From the NCBI GenBank assembly GCA_947475125.1, contig CANJMX010000019.1, positions 1 through 16,601 on the forward strand: a stretch of DNA of 16,601 bases. The letters are read 5' to 3'. Positions 1 to 7,840 of the stretch are shown here, piece after piece. The notes under the pieces were generated by a model. It did no database searches. It saw only the letters and a list, made by a program, of their open reading frames with translations, and had not been told where the DNA came from. The position numbers and the translations under genes are program-made. Position 1 is the first letter of the stretch; the number at the start of each line of letters is the position of its first letter. This DNA is from Actinomycetota bacterium (GTDB lineage Bacteria > Actinomycetota > Thermoleophilia > Miltoncostaeales > Miltoncostaeaceae).

Positions 1-1
1 C

Positions 2-1159
2 CTCTGTAACGAGATCATCGACGAGGAGGCCGTCGCGGCCCCCACGGCGATCGAGTCGGAGTCGCTTCCGCGCCCGCGGGAGATCTACGACGTCCTGAAC
101 GACTACGTGGTGGGTCAGGAGGAGGCCAAGCGAAGCCTCGCCGTGGCCGTCTACAACCACTACAAGCGCGTGCACGTGATGCAGTCCGACGAGACGGACA
201 TCGAACTGCACAAGAGCAACATCCTGCTGCTGGGTCCCACCGGTTGCGGAAAGACCCTTCTCGCACAGACGCTTGCGCGCATCATCAACGTTCCCTTTGC
301 CATCGCCGATGCAACCGCCCTCACCGAGGCGGGATACGTGGGTGAGGACGTCGAGAACATCCTCCTCAAGTTGATCCAAGCGGCCGACTTCGACATCAAG
401 CGTGCCGAGACCGGCATTGTCTATATCGACGAGGTCGACAAGATCGCCCGTAAGTCGGAGAACCCGTCCATCACGCGCGACGTGTCGGGCGAGGGCGTGC
501 AGCAGGCGCTGCTCAAGATTCTTGAGGGCACCGTTGCCTCAGTGCCGCCGCAGGGTGGGCGTAAGCATCCGCATCAGGAGTTCCTCACCATCGACACGAC
601 GAACATCCTGTTCATCTGTGGTGGGGCGTTCGCCGGTCTCGACAAGGTGATCGAGCGCCGCATCGGCAAGAAGGGCCTCGGGTTCGCGGCTGATATCAGC
701 AACCGCAGGACGGCCAAGGATCACGATCTCTTTGGCGAGACCCTCCCCGAGGACCTCACGCACTACGGGCTCATCCCCGAGTTCATCGGCCGCCTGCCCA
801 TCGTCTCGTCGGTGAACCAGCTCACCCGCGAGGACCTGGTGACCATCCTCACCGAGCCGAAGAATGCGCTCACGCGCCAGTACCGCCGCTTCTTCGCCTT
901 TGACGATGCCGAGTTGGTGTTCAGCGAGGACTCCCTCTACGCCATTGCCGATCGGGCGCTTGAGCGCAAGACCGGTGCGCGCGGCCTGCGGTCCATCATC
1001 GAGGATGCCCTGCGCGATGTGATGTTTGAGCTGCCGTCCCGCGACGATGTGCGCAAGTGCGTTGTCACTCGCGAGACCATCGAGAAGGGGCTGCCCCCCA
1101 CGCTCGTCACCGAGGCGACGGGTCGGATGCCGCTCGTTGAGGCCGAGGAGTCGGCATAG
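2..1159 (+). CDS. clpX: ATP-dependent Clp protease ATP-binding subunit ClpX (5' partial)
   Basis: This is the AAA+ unfoldase that recognises protein substrates and threads them into the ClpP peptidase in the cytoplasm. The frame is open from base 2, beginning Leu-Cys-Asn-Glu-Ile-Ile, which is the end of the N-terminal zinc-binding domain. The first ATG at 107 is therefore internal, and about 35-40 residues lie outside the window. In visible numbering (385 residues) I see Walker A GPTGCGKT at 78-85, pore loop GYVG at 111-114, Walker B IVYIDEVDK at 139-147, the RKH pore loop at 187-189, an LGF tripeptide at 226-228 where the ClpP-binding IGF loop lies, and a sensor-2 region GARGLRS near the C-terminus. 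All expected catalytic features are present. It ends with TAG, 50 bases before valS. Identity is near certain. Confidence 0.97.
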   Translation, partial: LCNEIIDEEAVAAPTAIESESLPRPREIYDVLNDYVVGQEEAKRSLAVAVYNHYKRVHVMQSDETDIELHKSNILLLGPTGCGKTLLAQTLARIINVPFAIADATALTEAGYVGEDVENILLKLIQAADFDIKRAETGIVYIDEVDKIARKSENPSITRDVSGEGVQQALLKILEGTVASVPPQGGRKHPHQEFLTIDTTNILFICGGAFAGLDKVIERRIGKKGLGFAADISNRRTAKDHDLFGETLPEDLTHYGLIPEFIGRLPIVSSVNQLTREDLVTILTEPKNALTRQYRRFFAFDDAELVFSEDSLYAIADRALERKTGARGLRSIIEDALRDVMFELPSRDDVRKCVVTRETIEKGLPPTLVTEATGRMPLVEAEESA

Positions 1160-1209
1160 CCACCGCGGGCGAGGGCGGGGCGTGGCCAGCCCGGCTCGAA
1201 CCCCTGGAG

Positions 1210-3708
1210 ATGGAGGCCCATTGGGTTGATGCATGGCGCGATTCCGGCGTCACGCGCGGCGACCCATCAAGCCCGCGCGCGCCGTACGTCATTGCCGTGC
1301 CGCCTCCCAATGTCACCGGTGCCCTGCACATGGGGCACGCACTCAACGGCACCATCCAGGACGTGCTCATCCGCCGTCACCGGATGGCCGGCTTTGAGAC
1401 TGAGTGGATTTGTGGCACCGACCACGCCGGCATCGCAACCCAGGCGGTGGTTGAGAAGGAGTTGGCCAAGCAGGGGGTGCGGCGCGCCGACCTGACCCGC
1501 GAGCAATTTCTTGAGCGCGTGTGGGAGTGGAAGTCCGAGTACGGCGGGCGCATCATCGAGCAGTTCACCCGGCTCGGTTGCACCATGGACTACACACGCG
1601 AGCGCTTCACCATGGACGACGGCTATGCGAAGGCCGTGCTGCGGGTATTCGTCGACCTGTACGAGAAGGGCTACGTCTACCGCGATACGTATCTGGTCAA
1701 CTGGGATCCGGGCCTCGGGTCGGCGATCTCCGACCTCGAGGTGGAGAACCGGGAGGTGACCGACACCCTTGTGCGCATCGCCTACCCGCTGAGCGATGGC
1801 TCGGGTGAGGTCGTGGTGGCCACCGTGCGCGCCGAGACGATGCTGGGTGATACCGCGGTTGCGGTGCACCCCGACGACGAGCGCTACCGCGACATGGTGG
1901 GCAAGACCATCACGCTGCCCCTGTCGGGCCGTGAGGTGCCCATCATCGGGGATACTCATGTGGACCCGGCGTTTGGCACCGGTGCGCTGAAGGTGACCCC
2001 GGCGCACGACCCCAACGACTTCGAGATCATGCGTCGCCACGGGCTGGAGGCCATTCAGGTGATTGGCGAGGATGGCCGCATCACCGCCAATGCGCCCGAG
2101 GCCTACCGGGGGCTCACCGTCGCCGAGGCGCAGGCCGCCGTGGTGGCCGATCTCAACGCCGCCGGATTGATCCGTGGCACCGAGGAGTACCTGCACACGG
2201 TGCCATTCTCACACCGCTCCGGTGCACGGGTGGAGCCCCTGCTGTCGCTGCAGTGGTTCTGCGACATGGAGAAGCTGGCCGCCCCTGCGATTGATGCGGT
2301 GGCCGACGGGCGCGTGCGATTCACCCCGCCGACCTTTGGCCGGGTGTACCAGGACTGGCTGGCTGAGATCCGTCCGTGGTGTCTGTCGCGTCAGCTGTGG
2401 TGGGGGCACCAGTTGCCGGTGTACTACCGCGGTGACGAGGTGTTCGTGGGCATGGAGGCGCCCGAGGGCGAGGGGTGGCAGCGCGACCCCGACGTGCTGG
2501 ACACGTGGTTCTCGTCGGCGCTCTGGCCCTTCGCCACCCTCGGCTGGCCGGATCGCACCCCCGAACTTGAGCGTTTCTATCCCACCAGCGTCCTGTCCAC
2601 CGCGCGCGAGATCATCTTCCTGTGGGTGGCCCGCATGGTGATGATGGGGCTTGAGTACATGGGTGAGGTGCCGTTCACCGACGTGTACATCCACTCGGTG
2701 GTGCAGGCGCCCGATGGGCGACGCATGAGCAAGAGCCTCGGCACCGGCATCGACCCGCTCGAGGTGGTCGACCGCGAGGGCGCCGACGCGCTGCGGTTTG
2801 GCCTGCTCATGATCACCTCCACGCAGGATGTGCGCTTCAGCGAGGATCGCATCAAGCAGGGGCGCCAGTTGGTCACCAAATTGTGGAACGCCACGCGCCT
2901 GGTGGTGGACCGCGGTGGGCGCGCGGGCGTTGCCCCCGAGCCCACCACGCTCGGCGACCGCTGGATCGCGTCGGTCATCGCCGGCGCCATCGAGCAGTCC
3001 GACCATCTGGTGGAGGGCTTTGAGTTCAGTCAGTTCGCCGACGGGCTGTACCACCTCATCTTCGATGACCTCTGCGACTGGTACCTCGAGTTGCTGAAGG
3101 CCGATCTGGCAGACCCGGCGTTTGCCGGTGCCGCACTTGAGCAGGTGCTCGCGCTCGCACACCCGGTTATCCCGTTCACCACTGAGGAGTGCTGGAGCAG
3201 GCTCCCCGGGTCGGCTGGATTGATGCTCACGCATGAGCCCGCGCATGCCATCGGTCCACGCGACGCCGACGCCGAGGCCGCCATGGGCGCCCTGCGCGAG
3301 GCCGTGCAGGCCATGCGCGCATTCCGTGCGGAGCACGGCATCAGCCCTCGCGAGACGCTCACCGTGACCATCGCGGTCGATGGTCAGAGCGCGCTCCCGG
3401 CTGATGCCTTTGCTGCGATTGCCGGCGTGGAGCTTGGCGAGGTGGGCAGCGACGCCCTCGTGGTACCGGTGTCGTTTGGGCGCCTGCTGGTTCCCGCACC
3501 CAAGGTTGACCCGGCCATCGAGCGCGCCCGCCTGGAGGGTGCCCTCGCAGGTGCCCGCGGTGAGTTGAGTCGTGCGGAGAAGCAACTCGCCAACGAGCGC
3601 TTCACCAGCCGTGCGCCCGACCACCTGGTGGAGGCCGAGCGCGAGAAGGCCCGTCGCTTCACCGCCGAGGTCGAGGAGATCTTGGCGCGGCTCGACGCCC
3701 TGGGCTAG
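1210..3708 (+). CDS. valS: Valine--tRNA ligase (ValRS)
   Basis: It charges tRNA-Val with valine in the cytoplasm and edits mischarged threonine. The 832-residue class I synthetase has the HIGH signature as HMGH at 40-43 after PPPNVTG, the CP1 editing motif GTGALKVTPAHD at 256-267, and the KMSKS loop as RMSKS at 505-509. It then has an anticodon-binding domain and a C-terminal coiled-coil arm (about 765-832) containing the ValS-type motif with RAPDHLVEAER. The start is the only ATG, GTG or TTG in frame after an in-frame stop at 1138-1140, and it leaves the conserved E-x-x-W core intact. However, GGAG sits directly against the ATG (1206-1209) with no spacer, so initiation here is weakly supported. 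It is shorter than the E. coli enzyme (951 residues) but shows no missing motif. It sits between clpX and folC, 7 bases before folC. Confidence 0.97.
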   Translation: MEAHWVDAWRDSGVTRGDPSSPRAPYVIAVPPPNVTGALHMGHALNGTIQDVLIRRHRMAGFETEWICGTDHAGIATQAVVEKELAKQGVRRADLTREQFLERVWEWKSEYGGRIIEQFTRLGCTMDYTRERFTMDDGYAKAVLRVFVDLYEKGYVYRDTYLVNWDPGLGSAISDLEVENREVTDTLVRIAYPLSDGSGEVVVATVRAETMLGDTAVAVHPDDERYRDMVGKTITLPLSGREVPIIGDTHVDPAFGTGALKVTPAHDPNDFEIMRRHGLEAIQVIGEDGRITANAPEAYRGLTVAEAQAAVVADLNAAGLIRGTEEYLHTVPFSHRSGARVEPLLSLQWFCDMEKLAAPAIDAVADGRVRFTPPTFGRVYQDWLAEIRPWCLSRQLWWGHQLPVYYRGDEVFVGMEAPEGEGWQRDPDVLDTWFSSALWPFATLGWPDRTPELERFYPTSVLSTAREIIFLWVARMVMMGLEYMGEVPFTDVYIHSVVQAPDGRRMSKSLGTGIDPLEVVDREGADALRFGLLMITSTQDVRFSEDRIKQGRQLVTKLWNATRLVVDRGGRAGVAPEPTTLGDRWIASVIAGAIEQSDHLVEGFEFSQFADGLYHLIFDDLCDWYLELLKADLADPAFAGAALEQVLALAHPVIPFTTEECWSRLPGSAGLMLTHEPAHAIGPRDADAEAAMGALREAVQAMRAFRAEHGISPRETLTVTIAVDGQSALPADAFAAIAGVELGEVGSDALVVPVSFGRLLVPAPKVDPAIERARLEGALAGARGELSRAEKQLANERFTSRAPDHLVEAEREKARRFTAEVEEILARLDALG

Positions 3709-3715
3709 GGCCGCA

Positions 3716-5059
3716 ATGGATCACGGGGCCGCCGTTCGCTGGATTGAGGGCCTCGACCGGATGGGGATGAAGTTCGGGCTGGAGCGCATGCAGGCGCTTA
3801 TGTCTGCGCTCGGTCAGCCGGTTGCCGGTATTCCCGCGGTGCATGTGGTGGGGACCAACGGCAAGTCGTCGGTTACCCGCATGACCGCCGCAATCCTCAC
3901 TGCCCACGGGGTACGCGCCGGGGCCTACCTCTCACCGCACATCACCGGGTGGGGCGAGCGCATCGCGCTTGATGGAGTGGATATCTCGCCGCGGGCCTTT
4001 GCGCATGCGGCGAGTCGGGTGAGTGATGCCGTGCGGGGTGTTCCGGGGGGTGCCATCACCCAGTTTGAGGCACTCACGGCGGTGGCGCTGGATGCGCTCT
4101 GCACCGCGCGCGCCGAGGTGATTGTTGTCGAGGCGGGCCTGGGGGGGCGCCTGGACGCCACGAACGTGGTTGATGCCGATGTGGTGGCAGTCACCGGCGT
4201 GGACCTCGACCACACCGATCTTCTCGGCGAGACCCTTCCGCAGATTGCTGCAGAGAAACTGGCAGTGGCGCGCGATGGCCTGAGTGCGGTGCTGCTGGGC
4301 CCGCTCGCTCCCGACGCCCGCGACGCAGTGGCACCGATCATGGCCCGCAGGGGCCTCTCGGGATGGGCCGTGGGGCAGGAGATCGCGGTCCGATCCGGAA
4401 TCGGACTCCTCGTGACGATCTCCACTCCCAACGGCGCGCTGGCCGACATGGACATGCCGGTTCACGGCGACTGGCAGCGGGGCAATCTTGCGCTGGCCGT
4501 GGGCGCCGCTGAGCAGGTGCTCGGGCGTGGGGTTGATCGCGACCGGGTGGAGCGGGCCATTCGCGAGATGCGAAATCCCGGGCGCCTGCAGATCATTCCT
4601 GGCTCACCCGTCATCGTGCTCGACGGCGCGCACAACCCTGCCGGGGCCGCCGCGCTGGCCGCGACGCTGCCCGAAATCCTGGGCGACATCCGACCGGTGG
4701 CCGTCATCGGAATGATGGCCGATAAGGATGCCGCGGGTATCTGTGAGGCCCTCGCGCCAGCGATCAGTGCGGCCTGCGTCACCCGCGCATCGTCAGGGCG
4801 GGCAATCAGGCCGGAGTTCATCGCGCGCATGCTCGACATCCGCGGCGTCCCGGTGCAGGTCATTCCCGGACCCGCCCGCGCGCTGGAGCGCGCATGCCTC
4901 GACGCCGGTCCCGATGGGGCCGTGCTCGTTGCGGGATCCCTTCATCTGCTGTCCGATCTCGCACCCATTGCGGTGGCATCTGGCAGCGAAAATGCCGGTG
5001 GTAGACTCGCCGCCGCTCACGGGCGGGACGCAAGCGCCGAGGAGATTTGGGGTCAATGA
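3716..5059 (+). CDS. folC: Folylpolyglutamate synthase / dihydrofolate synthase FolC
   Basis: FolC adds glutamate to dihydropteroate or tetrahydrofolate with ATP, the last step of folate synthesis and retention. The 447-residue Mur-ligase-like protein has P-loop GTNGKSS at 46-52, SPHITGWGERI at 73-83, TQFEALTA near 115-122, GLGGRLDATN at 141-150, the EKLAV segment with the lysine usually carbamylated (K181), and DGAHNPAG at 303-310 in the C-terminal domain. I chose ATG 3716 because AGGG lies 5 bases upstream (3707-3710) and the first residues match the family's N-terminal helix. The open frame reaches further back into valS but has no family resemblance there. The last 20 or so residues (from about 425) look like an unconserved tail. 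Its stop overlaps the next start as ATGA. Whether it is mono- or bifunctional cannot be decided from the sequence. Confidence 0.95.
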   Translation: MDHGAAVRWIEGLDRMGMKFGLERMQALMSALGQPVAGIPAVHVVGTNGKSSVTRMTAAILTAHGVRAGAYLSPHITGWGERIALDGVDISPRAFAHAASRVSDAVRGVPGGAITQFEALTAVALDALCTARAEVIVVEAGLGGRLDATNVVDADVVAVTGVDLDHTDLLGETLPQIAAEKLAVARDGLSAVLLGPLAPDARDAVAPIMARRGLSGWAVGQEIAVRSGIGLLVTISTPNGALADMDMPVHGDWQRGNLALAVGAAEQVLGRGVDRDRVERAIREMRNPGRLQIIPGSPVIVLDGAHNPAGAAALAATLPEILGDIRPVAVIGMMADKDAAGICEALAPAISAACVTRASSGRAIRPEFIARMLDIRGVPVQVIPGPARALERACLDAGPDGAVLVAGSLHLLSDLAPIAVASGSENAGGRLAAAHGRDASAEEIWGQ

Positions 5060-5604
5060 CCTTTCTGAGCAGTGATCCATTCCAGTCGGTATCCGATTTC
5101 TTCGGATCCAGCATCTGGACCATCACCCTGGTGCTCATCCAGGTGTTTGCAGCGGCCCTGTGGCTCGCGCTCGCCTACTGGGTGTATCAGGATGCCCGCC
5201 GCCGGTTTGAGAACTCGGGGGCCATCACCGCATGCGTGGCCATCGCGCTCATCATCCCGTTTCTGGGCGCGCTGGTCTACCTGTTCATCCGTCCGCCGGA
5301 GTACTTGACCGACGCTCACGACCGCGAGCTGGAGACCCTGGCCCTCGAGAGCCAGGTGGAAGGCCTTCGCTGCCCGTCGTGCGACGGCGTCGTGGGCCCG
5401 CGGTTTCTCGTATGCCCCAGTTGCACCACTTCACTTCGTCAGCCGTGCCGACGCTGCTCCGAGCCGCTCGAGCCCCACTGGCAGGTGTGTCCGTACTGCG
5501 CCGCCCCGGCGGCCCCCACATCAAGCCGAACCCTCGACGACACGCGCATCGAGCGCCGTCGCCGTGACGACGCCAACCAGGACCCGGAGCCCGGAATCTC
5601 ATGA
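5056..5604 (+). CDS. Small membrane protein with C-terminal double zinc ribbon
   Basis: Function unknown. The 182-residue product has two predicted transmembrane helices (about 19-42 and 58-78) joined by a short basic loop (YWVYQDARRR). The second helix ends in IPFLGALVYLFIRPPE, like the two-helix PLDc_N-type module found on many small membrane proteins. A linker follows, then four Cys pairs: CPSC 106-109, CPSC 120-123, CRRC 131-134 and CPYC 145-148. Their spacing fits a double zinc ribbon (DZR family) on the cytoplasmic side. The C-terminus (155-182) is charged and probably disordered. ATG 5056 overlaps the folC stop by 4 bases and has GGAG at 5041-5044; an in-frame TTG at 5047 is too close to that site. 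The gene is locked between folC and ndk by two 4-base overlaps, so it is probably co-translated, but this does not reveal its role. Confidence 0.88.
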   Translation: MTFLSSDPFQSVSDFFGSSIWTITLVLIQVFAAALWLALAYWVYQDARRRFENSGAITACVAIALIIPFLGALVYLFIRPPEYLTDAHDRELETLALESQVEGLRCPSCDGVVGPRFLVCPSCTTSLRQPCRRCSEPLEPHWQVCPYCAAPAAPTSSRTLDDTRIERRRRDDANQDPEPGIS

Positions 5605-6020
5605 TCGAACGTACCTTTGTGATGGTGAAGCCCGACGCGACCGCGCGCGGGATCTCCGGCGAGATCATCGCCCGATTCGAGCGCCGCGGCTTTCAGCTGG
5701 TGGGGCTCAAGAAGACGGTGATGACACGTGCGGCCGCCGAGGAGCACTACGACGAGCACCGTGACCGGCCGTTCTTCGCCGAGCTGGTGGAGTTCATCAC
5801 CTCGGGTCCGGTCGTGATGATGGCCATTGAGGGCGAGGGTGCCATCGCCGCGTGCCGCATGATGATGGGCACGACGAACCCGCAAGATGCCGCGCCCGGA
5901 ACCATCCGCGGTGACTACGCGCTCGACCTGGGCCAGAACGTGATCCATGGCTCCGACGGCACCGAGAGTGCCGCGCGCGAACTGGGTATCCACTTCGCCG
6001 CGTCGGAGTTGCTCGGCTGA
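5601..6020 (+). CDS. ndk: Nucleoside diphosphate kinase
   Basis: It transfers the gamma-phosphate of ATP to other (d)NDPs through a phosphohistidine, balancing nucleotide pools in the cytoplasm. The 139 residues are the usual family length. They include TFVMVKPDA with the ATP-binding lysine K10, NPQDAAPGTIRGDYALD at about 93-109, and the active-site segment NVIHGSDG with catalytic H116. All core residues are present. The start ATG 5601 overlaps the previous stop as ATGA, with GGAG at 5586-5589 and a closer GGA at 5593-5595. The stop TGA (6018-6020) lies in CTGATC, where the next gene, maf, appears to start. Confidence 0.97.
   Translation: MIERTFVMVKPDATARGISGEIIARFERRGFQLVGLKKTVMTRAAAEEHYDEHRDRPFFAELVEFITSGPVVMMAIEGEGAIAACRMMMGTTNPQDAAPGTIRGDYALDLGQNVIHGSDGTESAARELGIHFAASELLG
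6005..6019 (+). promoter_or_regulatory. Shine-Dalgarno and CTG start of maf
   Basis: GGAG at 6005-6008 lies inside the end of ndk, 8 bases before CTG 6017-6019, which overlaps the ndk stop TGA 6018-6020. This decides the maf start, since no ATG, GTG or TTG exists in frame before the conserved N-terminal motif. The next codon, ATC 6020, is a second candidate at 11 bases. Confidence 0.6.
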
Positions 6021-6601
6021 TCATCCTCGCCTCGCGGTCCCCCCAGCGGCGTGGGCTGCTGGGGGCGCTTGGCATCACGTTTCGCGTCGTGGCCTCCGAT
6101 GAGGCCGAGGACAGCGACCCCGGGCTGCCGGCAGAGGAGCGTGTGATGGCCCACGCGCGCGGCAAAGCGCGCGAGGTGGCCGGTCGTGTGGGTATTCCCG
6201 ATGGTGGCGCTGTGCTCGGGGCAGATACCGAGGTGGTGCTCGATGGCATCGCACTGGGCAAGGCGGCCGACGAGGCCGAGGCGCGCGGCATGCTGCAGGC
6301 GCTCGCCGGTCGCGAGCACACGGTGATGACCGGGTTGGTGCTGGTGACCGCGCAGGGTGAGCATGAGCGCATCGCCCGGGCCACCGTGCGGATGCGGCCG
6401 ATCGACGATGAGGTGCTTCGCTGGTACCTCGGGCGTGGGGAGTGGCAAGGCCGTGCGGGGGCATACGCCGTGCAGGGCGCAGGCGGTGCATTGATTGAGG
6501 GCATCGAGGGCGAGCCCTCCACCGTCATCGGTCTGCCCATCGGGGCGTTGGGGGTGCTGCTGGACGACGCCGGCCTCGCCCCGTGGGGTACGGCTGCCTG
6601 A
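6017..6601 (+). CDS. maf: Maf family nucleoside triphosphate pyrophosphatase
   Basis: Maf proteins hydrolyse non-canonical or modified NTPs to NMP and pyrophosphate, a house-cleaning role linked to septum and shape genes. From CTG 6017 the product is 194 residues, the normal length, beginning with the family signature LASRSPQRR (4-12). Later motifs are ARGKAREVA (47-55), GADT with catalytic D70 (68-71), GREHTVMTG (98-106) and GAYAVQG (148-154). The first conventional start, GTG 6089, would delete the SRSPQR substrate-binding motif and 24 residues. No ATG, GTG or TTG lies in frame just upstream. GGAG (6005-6008) is 8 bases before the CTG, or 11 before the ATC at 6020. The start is therefore non-canonical (CTG, or possibly ATC) and overlaps the ndk stop. 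Function is clear; the exact first codon is inference. Confidence 0.92.
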   Translation: MIILASRSPQRRGLLGALGITFRVVASDEAEDSDPGLPAEERVMAHARGKAREVAGRVGIPDGGAVLGADTEVVLDGIALGKAADEAEARGMLQALAGREHTVMTGLVLVTAQGEHERIARATVRMRPIDDEVLRWYLGRGEWQGRAGAYAVQGAGGALIEGIEGEPSTVIGLPIGALGVLLDDAGLAPWGTAA

Positions 6602-6610
6602 AACGCGTCG

Positions 6611-6628
6611 TGCAGGCATCCCCCTGCA
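6611..6628. other. Short hairpin after maf
   Basis: TGCAGG (6611-6616) pairs perfectly with CCTGCA (6623-6628) around a 6-base loop. It lies 9 bases after the maf stop, in the 113-base gap before mreB. No T-tract follows, so it is at most a weak or partial terminator for the housekeeping block. It could also arise by chance. Confidence 0.35.
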
Positions 6629-6640
6629 TAGGCCGATGAA

Positions 6641-6669
6641 TTGAGGGGCGCGATACGCTCCCGCAGCAT
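6641..6669 (+). promoter_or_regulatory. Candidate promoter for mreB
   Basis: TTGAGG (6641-6646) and CAGCAT (6664-6669) are separated by 17 bases and lie in the only gap between maf and mreB. The -35 is good and the -10 is poor (three of six consensus bases). The GAATTGA around the -35 recurs in the mreB-mreC gap. Transcription from here would begin near 6676, giving a leader of about 38 bases to ATC 6715, or almost no leader if the GTG at 6676 were used. Confidence 0.3.
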
Positions 6670-6703
6670 CTTCGGGTGCAATGCCCTCGTCACTCACACC
6701 ATT

Positions 6704-6717
6704 GGAGGCCCGCGATC
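6704..6717 (+). promoter_or_regulatory. Shine-Dalgarno and ATC start of mreB
   Basis: GGAGG (6704-6708) is the strongest ribosome-binding site in the gap. Six bases after it comes ATC 6715-6717, exactly where MreB homologues have the initiator methionine before Gly-Phe-Leu-Gly. No ATG, GTG or TTG is in frame between GTG 6676 and ATG 6757. Confidence 0.55.
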
Positions 6718-7767
6718 GGGTTTCTCGGTTACCTGACGGGGTTCGGCGGCCGCGATATGGCCGTGGACCTCGGCACCGCCAACACTCTTGTTTACGTGAA
6801 GGGTCGCGGCATCGTTTTGTCTGAGCCGTCTGTGGTCGCAATCGACCAACGGACAGGTGATGTGCACGCCGTCGGCATTGAGGCGAAGCGCATGCTCGGT
6901 CGTACCCCGGGCAATATCACCGCCATTCGCCCGCTGAAGGATGGCGTCATCGCCGACTTCGACGTGACCGAGCAGATGCTCCGTCACTTCATCCAGAAGG
7001 TGCATCAGAACAGGTGGGCGCACCCCCGAGTGGTCGTGTGTGTGCCGTCGGGCGTGACGGGCGTGGAGAAGCGCGCCGTCGAGGAGGCCACGCTGTCTGC
7101 CGGTGCGCGCCAGGCGTACCTCATTGAGGAGCCCATGGCTGCCGCAATCGGTGCGGGGCTGCCCGTCGGCGAGCCGACGGGGAACATGATCGTGGACATC
7201 GGTGGCGGCACCACGGAGGTTGCAGTGATCTCCCTGGGCGGAATCGTTGTGGCGCAGTCCATTCGGGTGGGTGGCGACGAGCTCGACGAGGCCATCGTCA
7301 ACTACGTGAAGCGTGAGCGGAAGTTGCTGATCGGTTCACAGACCGCTGAAGAGGTGAAGCTTGAGATCGGATCTGCCTACAAACTGAAGGACGAGATGAA
7401 GGCCGAGATCCGCGGCCGCGACATGATCAGCGGGCTGCCGAAGACCGTCGTGCTGAGCAGCGAGCAGGTGCGCGAGGCGCTTGAGGAGCCGGTGGGGCAG
7501 ATCGTGGAGGCCGTTCGGGCCACGCTCGACCGCACGCCGCCGGAGTTGGCATCCGACATCATGGACCGCGGCATCGTGCTGGCAGGCGGCGGCTCGCTGC
7601 TGAACGGTCTCGCCGACCGCCTGCGTGCCGAAACGGAGATGCCGATCCACCTCGCCGACAGCCCGCTCACCTGCGTTGCCGTGGGCTCGGGCCGGTCCCT
7701 TGAAGAGTTTGAGGTCATGCGCCGTTCCGCCAACGGCGCCCGGCGCTCGAGGCGCAGCCGGTACTGA
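6715..7767 (+). CDS. mreB: Rod shape-determining protein MreB
   Basis: MreB is the bacterial actin homologue that forms membrane-bound filaments and guides lateral cell-wall synthesis. From ATC 6715 it has 350 residues. It has phosphate-1 DLGTANT at 18-24, VPSGVTGVEKRAV at about 110-122, EEPMAAAIGAG at 138-148, phosphate-2 DIGGGTTE at 161-168, and the adenosine motif LAGGGSLLN at 289-297. The N-terminus has a short segment (FLGYLTGFGGRD) ahead of the fold, as I recall for actinobacterial MreBs. A basic tail (about 336-350, with RRSRRSR) follows the normal end. The alternative GTG 6676 adds 13 residues of unlikely composition (Cys, four His, Trp) and has no Shine-Dalgarno, though a leaderless start there cannot be excluded. 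It is flanked by gaps on both sides, so it may be transcribed separately from the genes that follow. Confidence 0.95.
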   Translation: MGFLGYLTGFGGRDMAVDLGTANTLVYVKGRGIVLSEPSVVAIDQRTGDVHAVGIEAKRMLGRTPGNITAIRPLKDGVIADFDVTEQMLRHFIQKVHQNRWAHPRVVVCVPSGVTGVEKRAVEEATLSAGARQAYLIEEPMAAAIGAGLPVGEPTGNMIVDIGGGTTEVAVISLGGIVVAQSIRVGGDELDEAIVNYVKRERKLLIGSQTAEEVKLEIGSAYKLKDEMKAEIRGRDMISGLPKTVVLSSEQVREALEEPVGQIVEAVRATLDRTPPELASDIMDRGIVLAGGGSLLNGLADRLRAETEMPIHLADSPLTCVAVGSGRSLEEFEVMRRSANGARRSRRSRY

Positions 7768-7785
7768 GTCGCCGGAACCCGCGAA

Positions 7786-7816
7786 TTGACGCTCGGCCTT
7801 CGCCGTGTCATATCGT
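7786..7816 (+). promoter_or_regulatory. Candidate promoter for the mreC-to-rng operon
   Basis: TTGACG (7786-7791) matches five of six -35 bases. Downstream are CATATC (7809-7814, spacer 17) and TATCGT (7811-7816, spacer 19); the latter fits the TAnnnT form common in actinobacteria. It sits in the only non-coding stretch between mreB and the long overlapping run mreC-mreD-mrdA-rodA-DUF697-rng, so it is a plausible driver of that operon. Confidence 0.45.
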
Positions 7817-7840
7817 GGACCGGATGCCCGTGACTGGTCG

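Noticed and set aside
107..109. ATG 107 as the start of clpX
   Set aside because: The frame is open to base 2 and encodes the end of the ClpX zinc-binding domain, so the gene begins before the window.
1160..1209. Terminator or promoter between clpX and valS
   Set aside because: The 50 bases are GC-rich with only short imperfect inverted repeats, no T-tract and no convincing -10/-35 pair.
2209..3624. Long - strand open frame (471 codons) opposite valS
   Set aside because: It is antisense to conserved valS sequence, its product is rich in His, Arg and Gly with no recognisable domain, and long antisense frames are expected in GC-rich genes with biased third positions.
5047..5049. TTG start for the zinc-ribbon protein
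   Set aside because: Only 2 bases separate it from GGAG, while ATG 5056 gives the usual ATGA overlap at acceptable spacing.
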